7,967 nucleotides of DNA from an uncultured bacterium (lineage in GTDB: Bacteria; Bacteroidota; Bacteroidia; Chitinophagales; CAIOSU01): assembly GCA_903861055.1 (NCBI GenBank), contig CAIOSU010000490.1:1-7967 (forward strand), in the 5' to 3' direction. The position numbers were made by a program, and so were the translations under genes. Shown piece after piece: positions 1 through 5,293 of the stretch. How positions within the stretch are numbered: the stretch's first letter is position 1; every line of letters starts with the position of its first letter. Below the pieces are notes generated by a model. That model did no database searches, was not told the DNA's origin, and worked only from the letters and a program-made list of their open reading frames with translations.

Positions 1-198
1 CACAAAGTCACCATTTTTCTCCGGGAGCACCCGGGGCTGGGGATGTTTTCGTCGGTGGGTGGGGCGCTGCAAACGCTTATGGATACTTCCACCCCCGTAT
101 TGCAATACTTGGCCCTAATTATTGGCATTGGTATTGGCGTCATTACATTGATTACCAAAATCAAAGAGCTACGCCGCAACTCAACCCGTAACTCGTAA
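1..198 (+). CDS. Small membrane protein, C-terminal end (partial, phage-type context)
   Basis: An open frame enters from the left edge and ends at TAA 196-198, giving 65 visible residues with no start in the window. The visible part has a short soluble stretch with an HPGLG motif, then one clear hydrophobic segment at about residues 36-56 of the fragment (LALIIGIGIGVITLI core). It ends in a short basic tail (KIKELRR). One C-terminal membrane span with a basic tail suits a small phage or lysis-associated membrane protein, and the gene directly precedes a holin in the same direction, 34 nt away. The last codons and the stop are made by a heptamer repeat, so the C-terminus (NSTRNS) may be a by-product of repeat expansion. 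I do not recognise a family. A second holin component or antiholin is possible but is only inferred from position and topology. Confidence 0.6.
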   Translation, partial: HKVTIFLREHPGLGMFSSVGGALQTLMDTSTPVLQYLALIIGIGIGVITLITKIKELRRNSTRNS

Positions 199-228
199 CT
201 CGCAACCCGTAACTCATAACCCTTAACC
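178..228. repeat. Heptamer tandem repeat, consensus AACYCGT
   Basis: Six consecutive 7-bp units can be laid out without gaps: AACCCGT (183-189), AACTCGT (190-196), AACTCGC (197-203), AACCCGT (204-210), AACTCAT (211-217) and AACCCTT (218-224). A partial AACTC lies before them (178-182) and AACC after (225-228). Units differ mainly at position 4 (C/T) and the last two bases. The array supplies the final codons and the TAA of the upstream gene and fills nearly all of the 34-nt gap before the holin ATG at 233. Short intergenic arrays of this kind can change copy number by strand slippage. Any effect on translation of the holin is inference. Confidence 0.85.
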
Positions 229-232
229 AAAC

Positions 233-700
233 ATGTCTCTTATACCCAAACTGATAGCTGGGGCCGCTACCGAATTGGTAGATGCCACCGGCAATGCACT
301 AGATAAACTCATCACCAATGAACCCGAGCGCCTTGCTGCCCGAAAGGAGATAAGTGAGGTAATATTGAAAAACCTAGGCGAACTAGCCAGCTACCAACGC
401 GATGTGCTGAACACTGAGCTGCAAGGTACCAAACTGCAGCGCAACTGGCGCCCACTGGTTATGTTGGCGTTTGCCTTTATTATCGTGTTTCATTACTTTC
501 TACAACCGGTGCTGGGGTTTTGGTTTGCCATGCCCACCATTGAGTTGCCCGAGCGTTTTTGGGGCCTACTAGAGCTGGGATTGGGCGGTTACGTTATTGG
601 CCGTTCCATTGAGAAAGTAGCCACGACTGTTACTACTGGCATGGATTTGCCTAAAATGACGAGGCGGCAAAGGAGGAGGCAGGAGCAAAGTAAGACATAA
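233..700 (+). CDS. Phage/gene-transfer-agent type holin (GTA_holin_3TM-like)
   Basis: This 155-residue protein matches the pattern of the holin family named for gene-transfer-agent release (GTA_holin_3TM, PF11351, from memory). Such holins make holes in the inner membrane so that an endolysin can reach the cell wall. The N-terminal half is a charged, probably helical region (residues 14-66). The family-like junction LQRNWRP follows at 68-74. The first membrane segment is at about 75-98 and the second at about 109-126, ending in the characteristic GGYVIGRSIEK motif (118-128). The short hydrophobic N-terminus (3-16) may be the third, weaker segment. The C-terminal tail is strongly basic (RRQRRR), as often seen in holins. 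The ATG at 233 follows the heptamer array and has no Shine-Dalgarno sequence. The gene runs convergent with the minus-strand FISUMP gene. No endolysin gene is visible downstream, so one would have to lie to the left or be absent. Confidence 0.85.
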   Translation: MSLIPKLIAGAATELVDATGNALDKLITNEPERLAARKEISEVILKNLGELASYQRDVLNTELQGTKLQRNWRPLVMLAFAFIIVFHYFLQPVLGFWFAMPTIELPERFWGLLELGLGGYVIGRSIEKVATTVTTGMDLPKMTRRQRRRQEQSKT

Positions 701-731
701 AAAAACCGGCGCGATGACCAATCGCGCCGGT
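699..731 (-). terminator. Rho-independent terminator of the minus-strand FISUMP gene
   Basis: A perfect 11-bp inverted repeat, ACCGGCGCGAT (705-715) and ATCGCGCCGGT (721-731), encloses a 5-nt loop. Read on the minus strand, the GC-rich stem is followed by a run of seven T (705-699), the textbook intrinsic terminator. It lies 55 nt after the stop of the gene at 787-1371. The U-tract overlaps the TAA stop (698-700) of the convergent holin gene. On the plus strand there is no T run after the stem, so it is probably weak in that direction, although the hairpin may protect the holin transcript's 3' end. Confidence 0.9.
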
Positions 732-786
732 GCAAACAACCAAACGTAATGAAACCAGATATGAAGGTGTGCTCGCCGGAGTGGTC

Positions 787-1371
787 TTATTCTCCTTTGG
801 GCAGGTCTTTAACGCATCTACAGCTCAAGCCACGGTCAACTGCCGCATAGCCTTCTATCACCATGGGGCTAAAGCTCTTTATTTCTCTTATAAACACTTG
901 TTTTGGGTTCATTGGGCTCGAGGTCCAGTATGCGGTTTCGCTGCCTTCGGCCTTAAACTCTTCGGTGTTTTCAACTTTAAAACCGCCATACACGGCATTA
1001 AAACCAATATCGCCGCCCGGTTTTAGTTTTAGTGCGGCAAGTTTTACGCTGCCCAGGGTGGCAACCATAGTCTCCCAATCGGCGTTAGTGGGCAAGCGCC
1101 AGCCTTCGCCAATGCGCGAGCAGGCAAGCGTGGCCAACTCGTAATTATACAGGCGGCCATATTTTTTGCAGTTCAAAGGGTCGTTGTTGTAGCACCACGA
1201 GCCAGCGTAGGGCACGTTTACGTTTTCGGCAAGCCAAAGCTGGTTGCCAATTTGTATGGTTTTAGGCGCAGGCTTACTTTGCGGCGCAAACGACGCAATA
1301 AGCAATGCTAAAGTGCTGATAACAGCCAAACTCATCAATCGCAACATAACTGTGTAAGGGTTCAGTTGCAT
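787..1371 (-). CDS. Secreted FISUMP-domain protein
   Basis: The 194-residue protein carries one Fibrobacter succinogenes major paralogous (FISUMP, PF09603) domain. This domain is common in secreted and surface proteins of Bacteroidota and Fibrobacteres and its biochemical role is unknown. Typical landmarks are IGNQLWLAENVNV (41-53), the SWCYNND segment (58-64), YGRLYNYELA (71-80), GWRLPTNADWE (90-100), AYWTSS and the terminal SCRCVKD (183-189). Five cysteines (60, 68, 84, 184, 186) could form disulfides outside the cytoplasm. The N-terminus holds a hydrophobic signal segment (about residues 12-29) ending in ASFA. ATG 1371 is taken as the start. A second ATG at 1347 (MLRLMSL...) gives a neater signal peptide and agrees better with a possible promoter at 1372-1403. 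A TTG at 1374 is unlikely. No lipobox and no type IX sorting domain are seen. It is a monocistronic gene with its own terminator at 699-731. Confidence 0.87.
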   Translation of the reverse strand: MQLNPYTVMLRLMSLAVISTLALLIASFAPQSKPAPKTIQIGNQLWLAENVNVPYAGSWCYNNDPLNCKKYGRLYNYELATLACSRIGEGWRLPTNADWETMVATLGSVKLAALKLKPGGDIGFNAVYGGFKVENTEEFKAEGSETAYWTSSPMNPKQVFIREIKSFSPMVIEGYAAVDRGLSCRCVKDLPKGE

Positions 1372-1403
1372 CAAATATCGTTATACAAATGGCGTATTTG
1401 CAA
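1372..1403 (-). promoter_or_regulatory. Possible Bacteroidota-type promoter for the FISUMP gene
   Basis: On the minus strand, TTG (1403-1401) is followed after 21 nt by GATATTTG (1379-1372), which differs by one base from the -7 element TAnnTTTG. The spacing is within the 17-23 nt reported for Flavobacterium promoters. If real, transcription would begin a few bases inside the reading frame that starts at ATG 1371, which would favour translation from ATG 1347. The match is imperfect and could be chance. Confidence 0.25.
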
Positions 1404-1472
1404 GCTTTGCTCGCAGTAGATGCCAACGGGTGGCATGGGTTTTTCGTTAAAGTGTAGGGTATTTTATACAGT

Positions 1473-1901
1473 TTAGGCTGCAAGGGTATGTATAGCCCCT
1501 GTTTGGTTCGGTTGGAAACGCCCGCTCCAGTGCAAAGCGCCCTCTGGCGAATTGAAATAGCGGGTTGGGCAACCTGGGTGTTGGAACAAAAGCGATAGGT
1601 TGGCCACCATTTTGCCATACGGCGAGGCAATAATCATGGCCATGCAGAGGTTGTGGTTGTCGGTTCGGGTGCTGATGAAGTGTAGCTTTGCACTGGTCTC
1701 AATGCTGGCTATTTGGGTTAGGTCAACCACTATAGGGCGGCTGGTATAACGCGATAGACCACTGATGGTCTCCATCAATTTTTGGGCTTCACGGTACCGA
1801 ATGTGGGCGCCGTTGTCAATGGTTACTTGCACTATGCCATCATCGCGTAGCCAAATGCGACCAAACTCAAGTAATACTTCGATGCGTGAACCGTTTTCCA
1901 T
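1473..1901 (-). CDS. Small STAS/SpoIIAA-like protein (DUF7793-like), function unknown
   Basis: The 142-residue protein is soluble, without signal peptide or membrane segments. Its order of elements is a strand pair (GRIWLRDDGIVQVTI, 14-28), a helix (REAQKLMETISGL, 37-49), a buried strand (RPIVVDLTQIASI, 55-67), a helix, and another strand (MAMIIASPYGKMVANLSLLF). This resembles the alternating alpha/beta fold of STAS or SpoIIAA-like proteins, several of which are uncharacterised in Bacteroidota (the DUF7793 group, from memory). Known STAS proteins act as regulators in partner-switching or in nucleotide sensing. No kinase or phosphatase partner is seen here. ATG 1901 is chosen because the upstream extension to 1937 begins with TTG and is AT-rich, non-coding-looking sequence. 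It is transcribed divergently from the CxxC protein gene starting at 2005. The C-terminal tail (SGRFQPNQTG...) looks disordered. Confidence 0.72.
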   Translation of the reverse strand: MENGSRIEVLLEFGRIWLRDDGIVQVTIDNGAHIRYREAQKLMETISGLSRYTSRPIVVDLTQIASIETSAKLHFISTRTDNHNLCMAMIIASPYGKMVANLSLLFQHPGCPTRYFNSPEGALHWSGRFQPNQTGAIHTLAA

Positions 1902-2004
1902 AGCGAATGGGTTTGTATTTAATATATACGCAAACAAAGGGTTTTTGTTTATTGTTTTTACGAATCGCCCTTTTGCCTTACTTTTATGCTATAAGCGTGC
2001 AACT
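1902..2004. promoter_or_regulatory. AT-rich divergent intergenic region, probable promoter region for both flanking genes
   Basis: These 103 bases separate two divergent start codons (1901 minus, 2005 plus), so both promoters should lie here. The stretch is clearly AT-rich, with T-runs at 1942-1946 and 1955-1959. A near match to the -7 element, TACTTTTA (1979-1986), precedes the plus-strand gene, but the nearest TTG (1952-1954) is 24 nt away, slightly too far. I found no clear promoter match on the minus strand. Confidence 0.35.
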
Positions 2005-2628
2005 ATGAATAATGATTTTGAAGATTTTGAGGAAGAGCAAGAAATAGAGGAGTTTCCGAAGCTGGTAGCGATACCCAAAGAGTTCTATTCGGAAGCCACG
2101 GGCAAGCCATTTGAGTGCTGCAGCGTGTGCGAAAAAGGTTTGTTGCAGCCCGAAACCTGGTATATGGTAGAGAAGGCCGTGAAACGCTATGTGAAGTATA
2201 ACGTGCAGGACATTATTTTTGAGTACGCCATTTGTATGGAGTGCCATGCCGAAATGGAAGCGCGCCTCTCTACGGAATCGAAGCAGAATATGCAGGAGTA
2301 TATGCGAAGCCATGCTGATTTAGAAGCCAGATCCAATGCTTTTTACGACTGCGAAAACTTTGATGTGAATAGCTGGATAGGGCAATGCGCCGTTACCCGC
2401 GTACCACGCGCCGAGCTTACCGAATACCAAATGGTGGCATCGTTTAATGGCGATAAAATGGCCTACACCGTGATGCCATTGATATTGGGCATGAAGGCGC
2501 TGGACGAGATGGTTCAGCTACTATCCAATAAAAGCTTGGATGAGCTGAACGACTTTAAAGACCGCATAACTGGCATGCCACCCGATTTGCGCGAGCTATT
2601 TAAAGAAAGCAAGTTTGTAATGATATAA
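2005..2628 (+). CDS. Conserved hypothetical protein with two CxxC pairs (putative zinc-binding)
   Basis: This 207-residue cytoplasmic-looking protein has no signal peptide and no membrane segment, and I do not recognise its family. The first 16 residues are highly acidic (EDFEEEQEIEE). Two CxxC pairs follow, C39-x2-C42 (with an extra C38) and C77-x2-C80 (with H81). They are 34 residues apart, the usual arrangement of a zinc ribbon or treble-clef-like metal site. The stretch between them is aromatic and basic (KRYVKYNV). The C-terminal half is helical and acidic (DEMVQLLSNKSLDELNDFKDRI) and ends in the sequence KESKFVMI. ATG 2005 is preferred to the longer open frame because the sequence upstream overlaps the divergent gene and is AT-rich. 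The lipoprotein gene follows 40 nt later, so cotranscription is possible. Metal binding is inferred from the cysteine spacing only. Confidence 0.85.
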   Translation: MNNDFEDFEEEQEIEEFPKLVAIPKEFYSEATGKPFECCSVCEKGLLQPETWYMVEKAVKRYVKYNVQDIIFEYAICMECHAEMEARLSTESKQNMQEYMRSHADLEARSNAFYDCENFDVNSWIGQCAVTRVPRAELTEYQMVASFNGDKMAYTVMPLILGMKALDEMVQLLSNKSLDELNDFKDRITGMPPDLRELFKESKFVMI

Positions 2629-2647
2629 GCGCTTTGCTTAACAATTT

Positions 2648-2655
2648 TAGATTTG
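2648..2655 (+). promoter_or_regulatory. Exact match to the Bacteroidota -7 box ahead of the lipoprotein gene
   Basis: TAGATTTG matches TAnnTTTG exactly and ends 13 nt before ATG 2669. No TTG occurs at 17-23 nt upstream, because that space holds the end of the preceding gene. It is therefore half a promoter and may be chance. If active, it would let the lipoprotein be transcribed separately from the CxxC gene. Confidence 0.28.
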
Positions 2656-2668
2656 AACCCACCCTGAC

Positions 2669-3190
2669 ATGAAAACACCGCTTTATACTTTTGCCATACT
2701 GGCTATAGCTTTTTCTGCGTGCAACTTTGGTGGCAATGGCGCTGATGCGCCAGTTGCTGCCAACCAAGCCGATACGGTGGCTAAGGGCACCGGTGCTGGC
2801 AAAAACGATCTAAACGAGCTGCCAGTTGCCAAGCTCTCTAAAACTAAACAAGAAGAAGTAGCTAGCCTAGAATTGATAGTAACTACCACGCCCGGCATGA
2901 AGGTGGAAGACCTGGAAACCTTTCTGCTGGTATGCGATAGCGAGGTGGTAAAAGATGCCAAGTGCTTTACCATGGCTGAGTTTAAGGGCATACCCATAAC
3001 CGATGGCAAAACCAAAGTAAAACTCAACGGGCGCCCGTTCCATTACGAGCAATTGTTTAATGGGAAAATATTTGTGCTGAAAGGCTTTCTAAAACTTGGC
3101 AGCAAATGGTACCGTATTGAGGCCGAGGATACCGACCCCACCTGGATTTTCCCTTACTTAGCCGTTATGGAGCCTAAGGCTTCGGTATAA
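2669..3190 (+). CDS. Lipoprotein of unknown function
   Basis: The 173-residue precursor has a classic lipoprotein signal peptide: MK, a hydrophobic core (residues 5-15), and a lipobox FSAC with the acylated cysteine at 18. The residues after the cysteine (NFGGNGAD) lack the acidic lipoprotein export signal that sends Bacteroidota lipoproteins to the cell surface. A periplasm-facing location in the outer membrane is therefore the more likely inference. A low-complexity Ala/Gly/Asn linker (19-46) leads to a compact C-terminal domain of about 110 residues, rich in predicted beta-strands (LELIVTTTP, KTKVKLNG, KIFVLKGFLKLGSKWYRIEAE). Two cysteines, C89 and C99, could form a disulfide. No known domain is recognised. 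The gene lies 40 nt after the CxxC protein gene and 115 nt before the terminase start, on the same strand. Confidence 0.85.
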   Translation: MKTPLYTFAILAIAFSACNFGGNGADAPVAANQADTVAKGTGAGKNDLNELPVAKLSKTKQEEVASLELIVTTTPGMKVEDLETFLLVCDSEVVKDAKCFTMAEFKGIPITDGKTKVKLNGRPFHYEQLFNGKIFVLKGFLKLGSKWYRIEAEDTDPTWIFPYLAVMEPKASV

Positions 3191-3305
3191 TGCATTAGCC
3201 ACTAAGGCACCCAAAAATCTTACATTTTCATGCTCACCTTTTGGCGCGTTTTTGCAGCCATCGGCCTGTGTATTGTCCCTATCCCCGAAACCAATTTGCC
3301 TTATC

Positions 3306-4487
3306 ATGACCGAACATATACTCAAAATATATCACCCAGCTTTTGCCAACCAAAGCCGTTATCTTTTGCTAATGGGCGGTGCTGGTAGTGGCAAAAGTTT
3401 TTTTGCTGCCCAAAAAATACTCTACCGCATGAAGGAGGAAACCGGCCATCGGTTTGTAGTGGTGCGCAAAGTGGCCCGCACCATTCGCAATAGCGTTTAT
3501 CAGCAATTGAAGGATGTAATTTATTTCCATGGCTGGCAAGACGAGTTTAAATTTTCGGAAAGCAGGCTAGAAATTGAATGTTTGAAAAACGGCAATACCC
3601 TGATAACTACGGGCATTGACGACCCCGAAAAACTGAAAAGTCTGGCACAACCTACGGGCATTTGGGTAGAGGAGGCCACCGAGTTGAGCGCTAGGGATTT
3701 CAGGCAGCTTGATTTAAGGCTTCGAGGCGAAACGGAAACTTATTTACAAATTATCTGCACCTTCAACCCTATCAGCAAAAAGAATTTTGTCTACCAGCAG
3801 TTTTATGGCCGAGAACCGATAAATACTTTTAAGTTAATAACGATTCACACAGACAATGATAAAGTTGGTCTAGCATTTGGCGAAATGCTGGCCGAAATGA
3901 AGGAACTTGACCCGGAATATTATAAAATATATGCGCTAGCCGAGTGGGGCGAAAATAGCAATGCCATTATTTACGACTACAAGATCATTAGCCGGATACC
4001 CGAAAACGTCACCGAAACGCTTTATGGTCTCGATTTTGGCTACAACAACCCTTGTGCTATGGTACGGGTGGCTTACTACGAAAAAGACATTTACCTAGAG
4101 GAAGTGTTCTATAAGCGCCGCCTTACCACACCGGCAATGATTGATTTGATGGATAGGCTCGAGATAAGCAAAACCGACAATATATATGCCGATAGTGCCA
4201 GCCCCGAAAAGATAAAAGAGATGCAACAGGCCGGATACCACGTAAAAGGTGCCGAAAAGAGCGTGTTTAGCGGCATTGGTAAGGTGAAGGAGTACCGCAT
4301 ACATGTGGTGCAAAATAGTGTAAACGTGCTGAATGAACTGGATAACTATACCTGGAAGACCGATGCCGAAGGCAACTTGCTCGACGACCCCGTTAAGGAC
4401 AACGACCACGCCTGCGATGCCATACGCTATGCTATATACTCGCACCTGGGCAAACGGAAACCTACTATTTATGGGCACTCGGGGTAG
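3306..4487 (+). CDS. Phage terminase large subunit, PBSX/Terminase_3 type
   Basis: This 393-residue protein is the ATP-driven motor and nuclease that cuts concatemeric phage or GTA DNA and pumps it into a procapsid through a portal. The N-terminal ATPase shows a Walker A motif GGAGSGKS (24-31), the Walker B strand and catalytic acidic pair GIWVEEA (118-124), and the coupling motif TFNP (152-155). The C-terminal RNase H-like nuclease shows the three expected acidic positions: D243 in GLDFGYNNP, D296 in YADSASPEKI, and D371 in NDHACDAIRYA. Length and motif order are normal for the family, and no frameshift or stop is seen, so the enzyme appears intact. ATG 3306 is used because it begins the family-typical MTEHIL... 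and the longer frame from 3252 starts with TTG. No small terminase or portal gene adjoins it: the neighbours are a lipoprotein gene and ruvA. The orphan position is the odd point. Confidence 0.95.
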   Translation: MTEHILKIYHPAFANQSRYLLLMGGAGSGKSFFAAQKILYRMKEETGHRFVVVRKVARTIRNSVYQQLKDVIYFHGWQDEFKFSESRLEIECLKNGNTLITTGIDDPEKLKSLAQPTGIWVEEATELSARDFRQLDLRLRGETETYLQIICTFNPISKKNFVYQQFYGREPINTFKLITIHTDNDKVGLAFGEMLAEMKELDPEYYKIYALAEWGENSNAIIYDYKIISRIPENVTETLYGLDFGYNNPCAMVRVAYYEKDIYLEEVFYKRRLTTPAMIDLMDRLEISKTDNIYADSASPEKIKEMQQAGYHVKGAEKSVFSGIGKVKEYRIHVVQNSVNVLNELDNYTWKTDAEGNLLDDPVKDNDHACDAIRYAIYSHLGKRKPTIYGHSG

Positions 4488-4657
4488 ACTAAAAGGACAA
4501 AAAACCCCAAAACGGCACAGTATTAACCACCATAAATGCTTCTATGGTATATAGTTATGGCATCACCTTGGGCCTACAATCTGCCGTCTGTCTAATTTAT
4601 TATCCTTGTGTGCAATATTACGTTGTAGTGCACTGTTAAAATGTGTTATCAAAATTT
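4488..4657. other. Intergenic region between terminase and ruvA
   Basis: This is the longest gene-free stretch with the ruvA promoter beside it. It holds a weak 5-bp inverted repeat, CCATA/TATGG, at about 4530-4547, not followed by a T run. No convincing terminator for the terminase gene was found, so read-through towards ruvA cannot be excluded. A short open frame reaching 4554 overlaps the terminase end in another frame and is not considered a gene. Confidence 0.5.
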
Positions 4658-4665
4658 TACCTTTG
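4636..4665 (+). promoter_or_regulatory. Bacteroidota-type promoter of the ruvA-sprA operon
   Basis: TTA (4636-4638), exactly 19 nt, then TACCTTTG (4658-4665) matches the Bacteroidota housekeeping promoter TTG-N19-TAnnTTTG with one mismatch in the upstream triplet and a perfect -7 box. Transcription would start around 4669-4672, leaving a leader of about 20 nt before ruvA ATG 4689. This also argues against an upstream in-frame ATG at 4641, which would lie inside the promoter. Confidence 0.65.
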
Positions 4666-4688
4666 CCCTGTCTAATTCCAAACTGCCA

Positions 4689-5276
4689 ATGATTGCTTAC
4701 ATAAAAGGTAAGCTTACTGTAAAAACACCCGTATACCTCATTGTTGAGTCTGGCGGAATTGGTTATCAGGTATTTATAAGCCTAAATACCTTCGGCCAGT
4801 TGCAAGACAAAGACGAAGCATTGGTGCATACGTACCTCCATATTACCGAAACAAGCCATACCCTGTATGGTTTTGCCGACGAATTGGAGAAGCAAGTGTT
4901 TACCCACTTAATTTCGGTATCGGGCATTGGCCCGTCTACCGCCAGGCTGGCATTGTCGTCAATGGTGCCGGGCGAGGTGCAGAAAGCCATTATGCAGGGC
5001 AATGTGGTACAGTTACAAAAAATAAAAGGCGTTGGGGCTAAGTCTGCACAACGTATTATCTTGGAACTCAAAGACAAGATGATAAAAACCGTTGATGGGG
5101 CCGAAATTTTAATAACCAGTGTAGGCAATACGAATAGAGATGAGGCGTTATCTGCCTTGGTCGCACTAGGTTTCCAGCGCAACCAAGCCGAAAAAGCAAT
5201 AGATAAAGTAATAGCAGCGGAGGGAAAAGACGCTGCCGTAGAAGTTATCATTAAACTAGCACTAAAGGCTTTATAG
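4689..5276 (+). CDS. ruvA: Holliday junction DNA helicase subunit RuvA
   Basis: RuvA is the tetrameric DNA-binding subunit that grips four-way Holliday junctions and loads the RuvB motor for branch migration in recombinational repair. The 195-residue protein is of normal family length. Domain I is an OB-fold starting with the signature MIAYIKGKL and containing SGGIGYQVFIS. Domain II carries two helix-hairpin-helix motifs, ISVSGIGPSTARLAL (about 76-90) and IKGVGAKSAQRIILELKDK (about 111-129). Domain III, the RuvB-contacting part, ends the protein (DEALSALVALGFQRNQAEKAI). ATG 4689 starts the canonical N-terminus, about 24 nt after a good promoter match. The gene is followed 17 nt later by sprA in the same direction. 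I recall the ruvA-sprA pairing from other Bacteroidota such as Flavobacterium johnsoniae, which suggests chromosomal core rather than phage DNA here. Confidence 0.98.
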   Translation: MIAYIKGKLTVKTPVYLIVESGGIGYQVFISLNTFGQLQDKDEALVHTYLHITETSHTLYGFADELEKQVFTHLISVSGIGPSTARLALSSMVPGEVQKAIMQGNVVQLQKIKGVGAKSAQRIILELKDKMIKTVDGAEILITSVGNTNRDEALSALVALGFQRNQAEKAIDKVIAAEGKDAAVEVIIKLALKAL

Positions 5277-5293
5277 GAATTAGGAAGGGATAA

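Noticed and set aside
21..34. Short GC hairpin CCGGG-AGCA-CCCGG
   Set aside because: It lies inside a coding region, has no T run and is only 5 bp long.
730..1144. Two plus-strand open frames (730-1026 and 863-1144)
   Set aside because: They lie antisense inside the FISUMP gene, whose protein is a recognisable family member, and their own translations have no recognisable features.
1420..1444. Hairpin ATGCCA/TGGCAT followed by GGGTTTTT on the plus strand
   Set aside because: It looks like a weak plus-strand terminator, but no plus-strand gene lies before it. On the minus strand, where the STAS-like gene ends, there is no T run.
1274..1630. Minus-strand open frame of 118 codons bridging the FISUMP and STAS-like genes
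   Set aside because: It overlaps both genes in another frame and spans their intergenic gap, with a cysteine-rich, unstructured translation.
1765..2004. N-terminal extension of the CxxC protein up to 1765
   Set aside because: It runs antisense through the STAS-like gene and the AT-rich divergent region. The acidic N-terminus starting at ATG 2005 is more natural.
3221..3228. TACATTTT as a possible -7 box for the terminase gene
   Set aside because: It has one mismatch, no TTG at the right spacing, and a distance of nearly 80 nt to the start codon.
4095..4554. Open frames overlapping the terminase C-terminus on both strands (4095-4478 minus, 4333-4554 plus)
   Set aside because: They are out-of-frame shadows of the conserved nuclease domain.
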